Source: Microbulbifer agarilyticus (GTDB taxonomy: Bacteria; Pseudomonadota; Gammaproteobacteria; Pseudomonadales; Cellvibrionaceae). Taken from it: a DNA stretch of 64,000 bases. A program made the translations under genes and the position numbers. The notes beneath the pieces were generated by a model. It saw nothing but the letters and a program-made list of their open reading frames with translations, ran no database searches and had not been told where the DNA came from. Below, one piece after another: positions 48,549-58,644 of this stretch (positions within the stretch are counted from its first letter, which is position 1; the number at the start of each line of letters is the position of its first letter). The stretch is taken from positions 184,002 to 248,001 of the forward strand of contig NZ_JAHVKO010000006.1 in assembly GCF_019800665.1 (NCBI RefSeq). Direction: 5' to 3'.

Positions 48549-49529
48549 ATGAGCAATCAAATACATCTTGAAATTGAAGTGCCCGCAGAATGTGCCGGGC
48601 AGAGGTTTGACCAGGCTGCGGCGGATTTGATCCCTGATTATTCCCGCGCACGCCTGCAAACCTGGATAAAAGGCGGCCAACTCACTATTGACGGGCGTTC
48701 CGGCAAGCCGAAAGACAAGCTTTTCGGTGGCGAACGGCTGGTGCTGCACGCGGAATTGGAGCCACAAGGGGAGTGGCTACCGCAAGAAATGGACCTGGAC
48801 GTCGTTTACGAGGATGACGCCATCCTGGTCATCAACAAACCTGCGGGCCTGGTGGTCCACCCGGCAGCCGGCAATCCGGACAATACCTTGCTGAATGGGC
48901 TGCTGGCGCACAATGCGGGGCAGCAGAACATTCCTCGCGCCGGTATCGTGCACCGCCTGGATAAGGACACCAGCGGCCTGATGGTGGTGGCCAAGACCCT
49001 GCAGGCGCAGACGGATCTGGTGGACCAGCTCAAGGAGCGTAGCGTAAGCCGCTTGTATGACGCCATCGTACAGGGGACCTTAAGTGGCGGCGGTACCGTG
49101 GATGCACCGATGGGCCGCCATCGCACGCACCGGCTGAAAATGGCCGTATTACCCAACGCGGGGATGGGGGGCGCCAAGGAAGCGATCACTCACTATCGCC
49201 TGCAGGAGCGCTTCCGCAGCCATATGCTGGTGCGCTGCCAGCTGGAAACCGGGCGCACCCACCAGATCCGGGTGCACATGGCGCATATCCGCCATCCGTT
49301 GGTGGGCGATCCGCTGTACGGCGGGCGCGGAAAATTACCGCAGGGTGCTAGTAGAGAATTGGTGGAGGCTTTGCAACAGTTCCCCCGGCAGGCACTGCAT
49401 GCGGCGGAGTTGGCGCTGATTCACCCGGAATCCGGTGAGCCAATGCACTGGCAGGCGCCAATGCCGAAGGATATGCTGCAGCTGCTTGAATTGCTGCGTG
49501 CCGATCGCAAGGATGCTGGTCCGGATTAG
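48549..49529 (+). CDS. rluD: 23S rRNA pseudouridine synthase D
   Basis: 326 residues. N-terminal S4-like domain (AGQRFDQAAADLIPDYSRARLQTWIKGG), then the RluA-type catalytic domain with HRLDKDTSGLMVVAK (catalytic Asp) and ETGRTHQIRVHM. Makes pseudouridines in helix 69 of 23S rRNA, needed for ribosome assembly. Divergent from bamD, 78 bases upstream of pgeF. Confidence 0.96.
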   Translation: MSNQIHLEIEVPAECAGQRFDQAAADLIPDYSRARLQTWIKGGQLTIDGRSGKPKDKLFGGERLVLHAELEPQGEWLPQEMDLDVVYEDDAILVINKPAGLVVHPAAGNPDNTLLNGLLAHNAGQQNIPRAGIVHRLDKDTSGLMVVAKTLQAQTDLVDQLKERSVSRLYDAIVQGTLSGGGTVDAPMGRHRTHRLKMAVLPNAGMGGAKEAITHYRLQERFRSHMLVRCQLETGRTHQIRVHMAHIRHPLVGDPLYGGRGKLPQGASRELVEALQQFPRQALHAAELALIHPESGEPMHWQAPMPKDMLQLLELLRADRKDAGPD

Positions 49530-49607
49530 GTTTGACTACACGGACCTCTTGAACCGGCTCTTTATACAGCTTTTCGCAAAACGACTTATTGCTACACAGG
49601 ATCACCC

Positions 49608-50369
49608 ATGTCTGCGGATCACTACCTCAAACCCGACTGGCCGGCGCCGGTAAATGTGCGCGCTTTCGTTACCTTGCGCGAGGGCGGTCACAGTGAGGGA
49701 TGTTATACCGCATTCAATCAGGCTGATCACGTGGGCGATACCGCAGAGGCGGTAGCCGCGAATCGGCAGCAGTTGCAGCAGGAGCTGAACCTGCCCAATG
49801 CACCCCAGTGGCTGGAGCAGATTCACAGCGATAAGGTGGTGGTCGCGGGCACAGATGGCAAGGTACTTACTGCCGACGCCAGTATTACCGGCGAGGCCGA
49901 CACAGTATGTGCGGTACTTACCGCGGATTGCCTGCCGCTGCTGGTGACGAACCGCGACGGTACCGAAGTTGCCGCCATTCACGCCGGCTGGCGGGGACTC
50001 ACCGGCGGAGTGATTCGTGAAACCCTGTCCGCGATGCAAAGCGATCCGCAGGATTTACTGGTGTGGCTGGGGCCCGCTATTGGCCCGCAGGCCTTCGAGT
50101 GTGGTGTGGACGTGCTGGAGGCGGCGTTCGAGTCGTCCATGAGTGAAGCCCACGCCGAAGCGATTGCCCAATGCTTTGTGCCGCATGCGCAAAAACCTCT
50201 GCACTTTCTTGCGGATATTTACACGCTCGGTCGCGCGGAGTTAACCGACCTCGGTGTTACTCAAATTTTTGGTGGAGATCGCTGCACGGTCACCGAGGAA
50301 TCGGCCTTCTTTTCCTACCGCAGGGACCGTGATACTGGCCGTATGGCATCCCTTATCTGGTTTGAGTAG
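49608..50369 (+). CDS. pgeF: Peptidoglycan editing factor (laccase-domain, YfiH family)
   Basis: 253 residues. Laccase/DUF152 fold with the metal-site motifs QIHSD, VLTADCLPLL and IHAGWRGL. PgeF removes amino acids misplaced in muropeptide precursors; some homologues act on purine nucleosides. It follows rluD, the conserved neighbour, and precedes clpB. Confidence 0.93.
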   Translation: MSADHYLKPDWPAPVNVRAFVTLREGGHSEGCYTAFNQADHVGDTAEAVAANRQQLQQELNLPNAPQWLEQIHSDKVVVAGTDGKVLTADASITGEADTVCAVLTADCLPLLVTNRDGTEVAAIHAGWRGLTGGVIRETLSAMQSDPQDLLVWLGPAIGPQAFECGVDVLEAAFESSMSEAHAEAIAQCFVPHAQKPLHFLADIYTLGRAELTDLGVTQIFGGDRCTVTEESAFFSYRRDRDTGRMASLIWFE

Positions 50370-50390
50370 CGCGAGTCTTTACTCCGTCAA

Positions 50391-50420
50391 CTTGAAAATC
50401 CGCAGTAAGCCCGCAAATTA
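50391..50420 (+). promoter_or_regulatory. Candidate sigma-32 (heat-shock) promoter of clpB
   Basis: CTTGAAA (50391-50397) is an exact sigma-32 -35 element. After 12 bases comes CCCGCAAAT (50410-50418), a partial match to the -10 consensus CCCCATnT. It lies about 90 bases before clpB, a classic heat-shock gene. Confidence 0.6.
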
Positions 50421-50511
50421 CTGATCAGCACTAGACTGTATTCGTCATTGTGTTTCCGCGCGTCGCACTTTTCTTTTTCGACGCGCCAATGATCAGGAGA
50501 GGGGAGTACGC

Positions 50512-53118
50512 ATGCGCATCGACCGGATGACCAACCCGCTGCAGGCGGCGATTGCCGACGCTCAATCGATTGCCGTCGGCCGCGACCACAATCAAATTTA
50601 TCCCGAACATCTTTTGCAGGCGCTGCTGGATCAGTCCAGCGGCAGTGTCTCCGCATTTTTGAATCAGGCCGGATTTAATATCAACGGCCTGCGCAACGAC
50701 CTCGCCAAGCGTCTCGACAACTTGCCCACCGTCGCTACCCCGACCGGCGATGTGGGAATGTCGCAAGAGTTAATGCGCCTGTTTAATCTGGCAGATAAGC
50801 AAGCCCAGAAAAATGGCGACAGTTTTATCGCCAGTGAAACGGTATTACTGGCGGCCTTCGACCCCGCCGCCGGTGAAGTTTCCAAGATTCTTAACGCCAA
50901 TGGTGACCTGAAACACCTGCAAGACGCGATTCGTAAAGTGCGCGGCGACGAGAAGGTGGATGACCCGCAGGCGGAAGAGGCCCGCCAGGCTCTGGACAAG
51001 TACACCCTGGATATGACCGCGCGTGCCGAGGCCGGCAAGCTCGACCCGGTGATTGGTCGCGACGATGAAATTCGCCGCACCATTCAGGTATTGCAGCGCC
51101 GTACCAAAAACAATCCGGTACTGATCGGCGAGCCCGGCGTGGGCAAGACCGCCATCGTTGAAGGTCTCGCCCAGCGCATCGTCAACGGTGAGGTGCCTGA
51201 GGGACTGAAAGACAAGCGCCTGCTGTCGCTGGACCTTGGCGCCTTGCTCGCCGGGGCAAAATTCCGCGGCGAATTTGAAGAGCGCTTAAAAGCCGTGCTC
51301 AACGAACTCTCCAAGCAGGAAGGGCGCATCATCCTGTTTATCGATGAGCTGCACACCATGGTGGGTGCCGGTAAGGCGGAGGGTGCCATGGACGCGGGCA
51401 ATATGCTCAAGCCCGCCCTCGCCCGCGGTGAATTGCACTGCGTTGGCGCCACCACTCTCGACGAATATCGCCAGTACATTGAGAAGGATGCGGCGCTGGA
51501 ACGGCGCTTCCAGAAGGTCCTTGTGGATGAGCCCTCGGAAGAGGATACCATCGCGATTTTGCGCGGCCTGAAAGAGCGCTACGAAGTGCACCACGGTGTG
51601 GACATTACCGACTCCGCAATTATCGCCGCCACCAAACTGTCCCAGCGTTACATCACCGATCGCCAGCTACCGGACAAGGCCATCGATTTGATCGACGAAG
51701 CCGCCAGCCGCATTCGTATGGAAATCGATTCCAAGCCGGAAGAGATGGACAAGCTCGAGCGCCGCTTGATTCAGCTGAAGATCGAGCGCGAAGCGGTAAA
51801 GAAAGACAAGGACGATGAGGCCGCCAAAAAACGCCTGGAGAAACTCGAAGAAGATATCGACCAGATCGAAAAAGAATACGCCGACCTGGAAGAAATCTGG
51901 AAGGCGGAGAAGGCTAAGCTCGCCGGCAGTGCCGACGTTAAAAACAAGCTGGAACAAGCCAAGCTGGATATGGATGCCGCCCGTCGTGCCGGCGACCTGA
52001 CCCGCATGTCCGAAATTCAGTACGGGGTAATCCCGCAGCTGGAGGAGCAACTGAAGCTCGCCTCGGATAGCAGTGATACCAGTGAAAACCAGTTACTGCG
52101 CAATCGTGTAACTGACGAGGAAGTCGCCGAGGTAGTATCCCGCTGGACCGGCATTCCGGTATCGAAAATGCTCGAAGGTGAGCGTGAAAAACTTCTCCGC
52201 ATGGAGGATGTGCTGCACGACCGGGTGATTGGTCAGGACGAAGCCGTCGAAGCGGTATCCAATGCCGTGCGTCGCTCCCGCGCAGGCCTTGCCGATCCCA
52301 ATCGGCCCAACGGCTCATTTCTGTTCCTTGGCCCCACCGGCGTGGGTAAAACGGAGCTGTGCAAGGCGCTGGCGCAATTCCTGTTCGATACCGAAGACGC
52401 CATGGTGCGGGTGGATATGTCGGAGTTTATGGAGAAACACTCTGTTGCCCGTCTGATCGGCGCACCTCCCGGATATGTAGGGTACGAGGAGGGTGGCTAC
52501 CTCACCGAGGCGGTGCGTCGTAAACCCTACTCGGTACTTCTGCTGGATGAAGTGGAGAAGGCACACCCGGATGTGTTCAATATCCTGCTGCAGGTTCTCG
52601 AAGACGGCCGCCTGACCGATGGCCAGGGGCGCACCGTGGACTTCCGCAACACCGTTGTGGTGATGACCTCCAACCTCGGCTCGGATCTGATTCAGAAATA
52701 CGCCAGCGGCCGCGACGACGATGAAGTCGATTCGGAAATCCAGTATCGGCAGATGAAGGCTGCGGTGATGGCGGTAGTGGGTGAACACTTCCGGCCGGAA
52801 TTTATCAACCGCATCGATGAGGTCGTGGTGTTCCACCCGCTGGGCCGTGAGGAGGTGCGCGCGATCGCCGAAATTCAGTTACAGAACCTGCGCAAGCGCC
52901 TGCTGGATCGGGATCTGAATCTGGAAATCTCCGACGAACTCCTGGGCAAGCTGGCCGATGTGGGCTTCGACCCTGTATACGGTGCGCGCCCACTCAAGCG
53001 CGCGATTCAGATGTGGATTGAAAACCCGCTGGCTCAGGATGTGCTGTCCGGCAAGTTTGCACCGGGTGACACCATTCACGCGACCCTCGAAGGAGACAAG
53101 GCCGTTTTCAACAAGTGA
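50512..53118 (+). CDS. clpB: Disaggregase ATPase ClpB
   Basis: 868 residues (E. coli 857). N-domain (1-145), first AAA+ domain ([22 protein letters not shown]), coiled-coil middle domain (about 410-525, rich in [19 protein letters not shown]), second AAA+ ([21 protein letters not shown]). It pulls proteins out of aggregates together with DnaK. An in-frame ATG at 50527 (MTNPLQ) is also plausible, but GAGGGGAG lies about seven bases before 50512. Confidence 0.97.
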   Translation: MRIDRMTNPLQAAIADAQSIAVGRDHNQIYPEHLLQALLDQSSGSVSAFLNQAGFNINGLRNDLAKRLDNLPTVATPTGDVGMSQELMRLFNLADKQAQKNGDSFIASETVLLAAFDPAAGEVSKILNANGDLKHLQDAIRKVRGDEKVDDPQAEEARQALDKYTLDMTARAEAGKLDPVIGRDDEIRRTIQVLQRRTKNNPVLIGEPGVGKTAIVEGLAQRIVNGEVPEGLKDKRLLSLDLGALLAGAKFRGEFEERLKAVLNELSKQEGRIILFIDELHTMVGAGKAEGAMDAGNMLKPALARGELHCVGATTLDEYRQYIEKDAALERRFQKVLVDEPSEEDTIAILRGLKERYEVHHGVDITDSAIIAATKLSQRYITDRQLPDKAIDLIDEAASRIRMEIDSKPEEMDKLERRLIQLKIEREAVKKDKDDEAAKKRLEKLEEDIDQIEKEYADLEEIWKAEKAKLAGSADVKNKLEQAKLDMDAARRAGDLTRMSEIQYGVIPQLEEQLKLASDSSDTSENQLLRNRVTDEEVAEVVSRWTGIPVSKMLEGEREKLLRMEDVLHDRVIGQDEAVEAVSNAVRRSRAGLADPNRPNGSFLFLGPTGVGKTELCKALAQFLFDTEDAMVRVDMSEFMEKHSVARLIGAPPGYVGYEEGGYLTEAVRRKPYSVLLLDEVEKAHPDVFNILLQVLEDGRLTDGQGRTVDFRNTVVVMTSNLGSDLIQKYASGRDDDEVDSEIQYRQMKAAVMAVVGEHFRPEFINRIDEVVVFHPLGREEVRAIAEIQLQNLRKRLLDRDLNLEISDELLGKLADVGFDPVYGARPLKRAIQMWIENPLAQDVLSGKFAPGDTIHATLEGDKAVFNK

Positions 53119-53228
53119 TATTCAGGTGACGCTTAATTGATGCTGGAGTAGGCCCAGGGAAGGGGCACCCGTAATAGGCCGCTGGTGTTAAGGTGGTGGT
53201 ATTAGGTCGGTGGTAATGGAATGGATGT

Positions 53229-54422
53229 ATGACACTGGCAAGGCAGTTATTTAACTGGCGCATGTTTTGGATGCTGCTGGCCTGCCTTGTGGTGTTCGGC
53301 GGTATCTTCGGTTTCAAGTTTTTTGGCCTGTATATGATGAACCAGGCCATGGACAACATGTCGCTGCCCCCTGCCACCGTGACCTCGACCCGTGTACAGC
53401 AGCAGCGCTGGCAGGCTCGCCTGAATGCCGTTGGCAGCCTGCGCGCGGTCAATGGTGTCGATGTCACCACGCAGGCGCAGGGCAAGGTAAAGGCAATCTA
53501 TTTTGAATCCGGCCAACCCGTCGACAAGGGAGCGGTGCTGGTTGAGCTGATTGCGGAGCCGGAAACCGCGCAGATCGAAGTACTGGAAGCGGAGCGCCGC
53601 TTGGCAGAGCGGGAATTCAAGCGGATATCCGAGCTGTATAAGAAAGGCGTTGCCACCCTGCGCGAACTGGATGAAGCCCAGTCCAATATCGACCAGATCC
53701 TCGCGAGCCTGCTGGTACAACGGGCCACCATCGAAGAGCGCACGATTACCGCCCCATTTTCCGGGCGCCTGGGTATTCGCCGGGTTGACCTGGGGCAAAA
53801 CGTGGCCCCCGGTGATGCCGTCGTATCCCTGCAGCAGTTGCATCCCATCTTTGTGGATTTCTCTCTCTCGGAACAGGATTTTTCCCGCGTGAAGGAAGGG
53901 CAGGGTATTGAACTCAATGCCCCGGCGGTACCCACACAGACCTTTCAGGGGCGTATTACTGCCATCGACCCGGCCATCGACCCGCGCAATCGCACTTTTT
54001 TGCTTCAGGCCACGCTGGAAAACCCCGAGGGGCGCTTGCGCCCCGGCATGTTTGCCGATGTTGCGGTAAAGGTGGAAAAATTTCGCAATGTGCTCGTAGT
54101 GCCGCGTACCGCAATCAGCTATGCGCCCTACGGGAACTCGGTATTCATCATTCGCAAGCAGCAGGGCAAGCCGCAGCCAAAAGCTCCCCAAAAGCCAATA
54201 CTCGGGCGGGCCCCGCCACCACAGACGGATCTGGTCGCAATAAAACGGTTTGTCAAAACCGGTGAGGTACGTGGTGACATGATCGAAATTACCGAAGGCA
54301 TCCAGGCCGGTGAGCAAGTGGCAACCAGCGGTCTGTTGAAATTACGTAATGAGGGTGGGGTGATCATCAACAACGACAACCCGCCGCCGGAGCAATTGGC
54401 TCCAAAGCCGGGTAATAGTTAA
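53229..54422 (+). CDS. RND efflux periplasmic adaptor (membrane fusion protein)
   Basis: 397 residues. N-terminal signal anchor (about 12-36), no lipobox. Biotinyl-lipoyl halves flank a coiled-coil hairpin (ETAQIEVLEAERRLAEREFKR..., about 110-160); barrel motif APFSGRLGIRRVDLGQNVAPGD; family motif GRLRPGMFADV. Bridges the pump encoded 29 bases downstream to an outer-membrane TolC-type channel, which is not encoded here. The C-terminal part has a Pro/Lys/Gln-rich insert (about 312-335). Substrate unknown. Confidence 0.92.
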   Translation: MTLARQLFNWRMFWMLLACLVVFGGIFGFKFFGLYMMNQAMDNMSLPPATVTSTRVQQQRWQARLNAVGSLRAVNGVDVTTQAQGKVKAIYFESGQPVDKGAVLVELIAEPETAQIEVLEAERRLAEREFKRISELYKKGVATLRELDEAQSNIDQILASLLVQRATIEERTITAPFSGRLGIRRVDLGQNVAPGDAVVSLQQLHPIFVDFSLSEQDFSRVKEGQGIELNAPAVPTQTFQGRITAIDPAIDPRNRTFLLQATLENPEGRLRPGMFADVAVKVEKFRNVLVVPRTAISYAPYGNSVFIIRKQQGKPQPKAPQKPILGRAPPPQTDLVAIKRFVKTGEVRGDMIEITEGIQAGEQVATSGLLKLRNEGGVIINNDNPPPEQLAPKPGNS

Positions 54423-54451
54423 CGCGCAAACGCCGCTGGCAGGGACGCCGA

Positions 54452-57400
54452 GTGCAGTTTACCGACATCTTTATACGTAAACCGGTTCTGGCCTGCGTGG
54501 TCAGCCTGTTTATTTTTCTGCTCGGCCTGCGCTCCACTGCTGAACTCAATGTGCGTCAGTACCCCGAGTTGGAAAATGCGGTTATCACCATCAGCACCGT
54601 GTATGTCGGCGCGGATGCAGATCTGGTGCAGGGGTTTATCACCACACCACTGGAGCAGGAGATTGCCACCGCTGATGGGCTGGATTACATCGTCTCTACC
54701 AGCATTCAGGGTATCTCGGTAATCCAGGCTTACGTGCGGTTGGATTACGACCCCAATCAGGTCCTCACCCAGGTGGTGGCCAAGGTCAACAAGCTACGCA
54801 ATGAACTGCCGCTGGAGTCGGAAGATCCCACGGTAGACTTGGCGGTGGGTGAAACCATTGCCGCCATGTACCTGTCCTTTTCCTCTGAAATCCTCGATAA
54901 CAACCAGATTACCGATTACATCACGCGTGCGGTGCAACCCAAGCTTTCCACCATTGCCGGCGTACAGCGGGCGCAACTGCTGGGCAATCGCACCTTTGCC
55001 ATGCGGGTCTGGCTTAGGCCGGCGGAAATGGCGGCGCAGGGAGTCACCCCTGGCGACGTCAGCAGTGCCCTGCGCCAGAACAACATCCTGGCCTCCATTG
55101 GCAGTACCAAGGGCACACGCGTGGCAATGGATATCCGCGCGGATACGGATATTGCGACGGAACAGGCGTTTCGCCAGCTGGTGGTGCGCGCCGATGGCGA
55201 TCAGCTGGTACGCCTTGAAGATGTCGCCGATGTGGAGCTGGGATCCGAATCCTATGAAACCTCGGTGACCTTCAATGGGCGTTCAGCCACCTTCGTCGCG
55301 GTTGAGGTGGCGCCGGATGCGAATGCGCTGGATGTGATTGCCGATGTGCGTGACGAACTGTACGACGAAGTTTTCCCGCAGCTGCCCGAGGGCATGCTGG
55401 GGGAAATCCCCTATGACAGCACCGAGTATATTCAGGATTCAATCAACGAAGTGGTGAAAACCATCGCCGAGGCGGTGCTGATTGTGATCGTGGTGATCTA
55501 CCTGTTTCTGGGGTCGATTCGCAGTGTGATTATTCCGGCAATCGCGGTGCCGCTGTCGATGGTCGGCGCGCTGTTCTTGATGCTGCTGATGGGATTTTCC
55601 ATCAATCTGCTGACGTTACTCGCCATGGTGCTCGCCATCGGTATCGTTGTGGATGACGCAATCATCGTACTGGAGAACGTGCACCGGCATATCGAAGAAG
55701 GTATGACACCGCTGGATGCGGCCATCAAGGGCGCGCGCGAGCTGGCCTGGCCCATCGTGGCCATGACTACGACGCTGATCGCGGTGTACCTACCCATCGG
55801 TTTTCTCGGTGGTCTTACCGGCACCCTGTTTGTGGAGTTCGCGTTTACCCTTGCCGCGGCGGTACTGCTGTCGGGCGTGGTGGCCTTAACCCTGTCACCG
55901 ATGATGGCGGCGAAGGTACTGCGCGCGGAAGACGGCAAGCGTGGCAATCGCTTCGAGGCCTGGATAGAGCGGCGTCTGGCAGGGTTGGAGTCTGGATACC
56001 GCCGCCGTTTGCACCGGGCGCTCGACGAGCGACTGGTCATTCTGGTGTTTGGCGGTGTGGTTCTGTGTAGCTGCTATTTCTTGTTTATCACTTCCCCCAG
56101 CGAACTCGAACCGAAGGAGGATCGCGGCTTTATCCTGGGCATCGCCAGCGGCGATGCGTTCGCCACCCTGGATTATATGGAGCAGTTCACGCAGGAAATT
56201 AACGGCGTGCGCGACCGGCATCCGGAAGTGGAGAACCTGTTTCTGCTAAATGGTGTGGGTGGCGCGGGAAATAGCCCCAATAGTGCGATTGCTGGTTTCG
56301 TGCTGTCATCGTGGAACAAGCGCGACAAGGATACCCAGGAAATGCGCGAGGTTATCCGCGGCGAGGTTTCGCAAATTGCGGGTTTGAAGATTGCCACATT
56401 TGTGCCGCCGAGTTTGCCCACTGCAGGTGGGCGCTTGCCGGTGGAGTTTGTGGTGGGTACCACCGAGCCGATATCGACACTGGCCAGTTTTGCCGATGAC
56501 ATCATGCAGCGCGCGCGGGCCAGTCGCCGCTTTATTTTCCTCGACGCGGATTTGAAGATCGACAAGCCGCGCATAGAAGTGGTCATCGACCGCGACAAGG
56601 CAGCCTCCATCGGCGTGACCATGGCGGATATTGCACGTGAACTTGGTTCCATGATGTCCGGCGCCTATACCAACCGGTTTGCACTGGAAAACCGCAGCTA
56701 CAAAGTAATTCCGCAGGTGGTGCGTGTCGAGCGCCTCTCCGCGGATCAGCTTAAGCAGTATTACATTCGCGCCGGTGACGGCAACCTAGTCCCTCTGTCC
56801 ACGCTGGTGCGGCTGGAAGAAACCGTCGAGCCCCAACAGCTGAAACGTTTCCAGCAGTTAAATGCCGTGACCATATCTGGCGTGCCCCGGCCCGGGGTGC
56901 CGCTGGGCGAGGCGTTGGGCGTGCTTGAGAGTGCTGCGCAGGAGGTGTTGCCGCGTGAATACTCCGTGGACTACTCCGGGCAGTCGCGCCAGTACAAGAA
57001 AGAGGGCTCCGATCTGGTAGTGACATTCTTCTTTGCCATGATCGTGATTTACCTGGTGCTCGCCGCACAATTTGAATCCTGGCGCGACCCATTGATCATG
57101 CTGGTTACCGTTCCCATGAGTGTATGCGGGGCGATGATTTTCGTGAGCCTCGGCCTGACCACCCTGAATATCTATACCCAGGTCGGGCTGGTTACCCTGA
57201 TCGGGGTGATTTCCAAGCACGGTATCTTGATCGTCGAGTTTGCCAATCAACTGCAGCTGCAGGGAAGAAGTAAACGGCAGGCCATTGAGGAGGCGTCGAG
57301 CATCCGGCTGCGCCCGATCCTGATGACCACCGCCTCCCTGGTGCTGGCGATGGTGCCACTGTTACTCGCCGCGGGTCCCGGTGGTGGTGCGCGTTTTGCC

Positions 57401-57565
57401 ATGGGGTTGGTGGTCGCATCCGGCATGACCATCGGCACTCTGTTTACCTTGTTTGTGGTGCCGGCAATGTATTTATTGTTGGGGACGGATTTTGCGCGCG
57501 AGCGCCAGAGTGACGATTCGGGGAGTGATGGTGAGCTGGCGGAGAGCGAGGGCCCCGCACATTGA
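54452..57565 (+). CDS. RND (HAE1/AcrB family) efflux pump
   Basis: 1037 residues, 12 spans with two large periplasmic loops. The proton-relay Asp pair is in IGIVVDDAIIVLENVHRH (TM4) and the relay Lys in LIGVISKHGILIVEFAN (TM10). Typical N-terminus FTDIFIRKPVLACVVSL. Start is GTG at 54452. Forms a drug or metabolite exporter with the preceding adaptor; the outer-membrane partner must be elsewhere. No local regulator gene was seen. Confidence 0.95.
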   Translation: MQFTDIFIRKPVLACVVSLFIFLLGLRSTAELNVRQYPELENAVITISTVYVGADADLVQGFITTPLEQEIATADGLDYIVSTSIQGISVIQAYVRLDYDPNQVLTQVVAKVNKLRNELPLESEDPTVDLAVGETIAAMYLSFSSEILDNNQITDYITRAVQPKLSTIAGVQRAQLLGNRTFAMRVWLRPAEMAAQGVTPGDVSSALRQNNILASIGSTKGTRVAMDIRADTDIATEQAFRQLVVRADGDQLVRLEDVADVELGSESYETSVTFNGRSATFVAVEVAPDANALDVIADVRDELYDEVFPQLPEGMLGEIPYDSTEYIQDSINEVVKTIAEAVLIVIVVIYLFLGSIRSVIIPAIAVPLSMVGALFLMLLMGFSINLLTLLAMVLAIGIVVDDAIIVLENVHRHIEEGMTPLDAAIKGARELAWPIVAMTTTLIAVYLPIGFLGGLTGTLFVEFAFTLAAAVLLSGVVALTLSPMMAAKVLRAEDGKRGNRFEAWIERRLAGLESGYRRRLHRALDERLVILVFGGVVLCSCYFLFITSPSELEPKEDRGFILGIASGDAFATLDYMEQFTQEINGVRDRHPEVENLFLLNGVGGAGNSPNSAIAGFVLSSWNKRDKDTQEMREVIRGEVSQIAGLKIATFVPPSLPTAGGRLPVEFVVGTTEPISTLASFADDIMQRARASRRFIFLDADLKIDKPRIEVVIDRDKAASIGVTMADIARELGSMMSGAYTNRFALENRSYKVIPQVVRVERLSADQLKQYYIRAGDGNLVPLSTLVRLEETVEPQQLKRFQQLNAVTISGVPRPGVPLGEALGVLESAAQEVLPREYSVDYSGQSRQYKKEGSDLVVTFFFAMIVIYLVLAAQFESWRDPLIMLVTVPMSVCGAMIFVSLGLTTLNIYTQVGLVTLIGVISKHGILIVEFANQLQLQGRSKRQAIEEASSIRLRPILMTTASLVLAMVPLLLAAGPGGGARFAMGLVVASGMTIGTLFTLFVVPAMYLLLGTDFARERQSDDSGSDGELAESEGPAH

Positions 57566-57604
57566 GTGAGCAGGGCCGGGGGATGGAGGTGCTGGTGTTT
57601 CGGG

Positions 57605-58087
57605 TTAGCAGTTGTTGAGCAGAATTTCCCGGGTCTGCTGGATGCGCTGTTGGCGCTCGTCTTCCCCAAGTACGCGGTAATTGCCACTGGCATCCACTTC
57701 GCGCACACGCGAGCGGGCCTCTAGCTCTTGCAGGCGTCGCTGCGCACTCTGGCAGCGCTGGGTGCGAGCGGCCATTTCGGCTTGGTCGAGTTGTTCCTGC
57801 TGGTCCTGGTCAGCTTGGGCGGTTTCTGCTGGGGCGGTTGCCGGGGTTTCTTCGGGCTTTGCCTCGGTTGTCAGTTGACTGTTGGTCTGCAGAGTCTGCT
57901 GTTCATTTTGCCACTGGCGGTAGCGCTCGGATTTGGGTGCTTTGACAACTTCCACCTGGCCCTTCTGCGGCGGCTGTGAGCCAAAGTGCACCACTCCATT
58001 TTCGTCTACCCATTTATAGATGCCGTCCGCATGGGCGGCCGCCATCAGGCCCAGAGACAGGGAAAGGGATACAAGCAGAGTGCGCAT
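57605..58087 (-). CDS. DUF4124-domain exported protein
   Basis: 160 residues. Signal peptide MRTLLVSLSLSLGLMAAAHA, then the DUF4124 core DGIYKWVDENGVVHFGSQPP, a Gln/Glu/Thr-rich region, and a charged helical C-terminus with two cysteines. Function unknown; DUF4124 proteins are small periplasmic proteins. The ATG at 58087 starts the signal peptide; an in-frame ATG at 58219 would bury it. Confidence 0.85.
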   Translation of the reverse strand: MRTLLVSLSLSLGLMAAAHADGIYKWVDENGVVHFGSQPPQKGQVEVVKAPKSERYRQWQNEQQTLQTNSQLTTEAKPEETPATAPAETAQADQDQQEQLDQAEMAARTQRCQSAQRRLQELEARSRVREVDASGNYRVLGEDERQQRIQQTREILLNNC

Positions 58088-58286
58088 GAGAAGCCGCCTT
58101 GTCGTGTGTTGCTGTGGTTGCAAATCGGTATTGTTATCTGGCCATTGTACCGGGCGAGGGCGGGTATCTCGCAACCCAGTTAACACTTTACCGGTGGCAG
58201 CCAGCCTGCAGAGGCCCAATCACGGGCAAATTGGCCGGCGATTGCCCCCTATTTGCCGCTATTTGTCCCACGAGGCCCCGGGCTGG

Positions 58287-58314
58287 TTGACACTGGCGGT
58301 TCAAACTGGACAAT
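58287..58314 (+). promoter_or_regulatory. Promoter ahead of a structured segment upstream of ilvI
   Basis: TTGACA (58287-58292) and GACAAT (58309-58314) with a 16-base spacer. Transcription would begin near 58321 and run through three hairpins toward ilvI. Confidence 0.55.
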
Positions 58315-58320
58315 TTGCGC

Positions 58321-58502
58321 CTCGCTCGGCGAAGTAGATGTCCCCGCAACACCCCGCGGTCCGCACTCTCCCCCAGTGGGTTAAGCACCCACTACCTCCT
58401 GCCGAGGAGGTCCTCCCCACCTGGAGGCCTTGGAACACGCAATCCGGTTCGATGACCGGTCGGGTTCCGCGCAAAAATAGCGCTGCCGTGAAGCTATCCT
58501 AA
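58321..58502 (+). ncRNA. Candidate leader or small RNA upstream of ilvI
   Basis: Consecutive hairpins: AGTGGG/CCCACT (58375-58393), ACCTCCT-GCCG-AGGAGGT (58394-58111+300, i.e. to 58411), and CCTCC/GGAGG (58412-58427). GGAGG at 58406-58410 can instead pair with the next CCTCC, so alternative folds exist. A 54-codon reading frame (58338-58502) overlaps but has no clear ribosome site and no run of Ile/Val/Leu codons. It may be an ilv leader or an independent RNA; no T-rich terminator is visible. Confidence 0.35.
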
Positions 58503-58528
58503 AAAACGGGCTATTTCTGCGTTTAAGG

Positions 58529-58558
58529 CTGATATTTATCACGCTTTTCCTTTAGAAT
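58529..58558 (+). promoter_or_regulatory. Proximal ilvI promoter
   Basis: CTGATA (58529-58534), 18-base spacer, TAGAAT (58553-58558), about 85 bases before the ilvI start. Confidence 0.5.
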
Positions 58559-58644
58559 CGCCGTCTGGCTTTCGCACGCCTGGCGTTTCTTTCGCTCGTG
58601 GATGATGCGGATCCTAAAATTTAGCTTTTTTTGAGGTGGCTCAC

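Noticed and set aside
58440..58465. tRNA T-arm-like GGTTCGATGACC
   Set aside because: The stem-loop has the wrong loop size and no acceptor, D or anticodon arms could be placed around it.
58338..58502. 54-codon plus-strand frame as ilv leader peptide
   Set aside because: No ribosome-binding site and no cluster of Ile, Val or Leu codons; kept only as a note under the candidate RNA.
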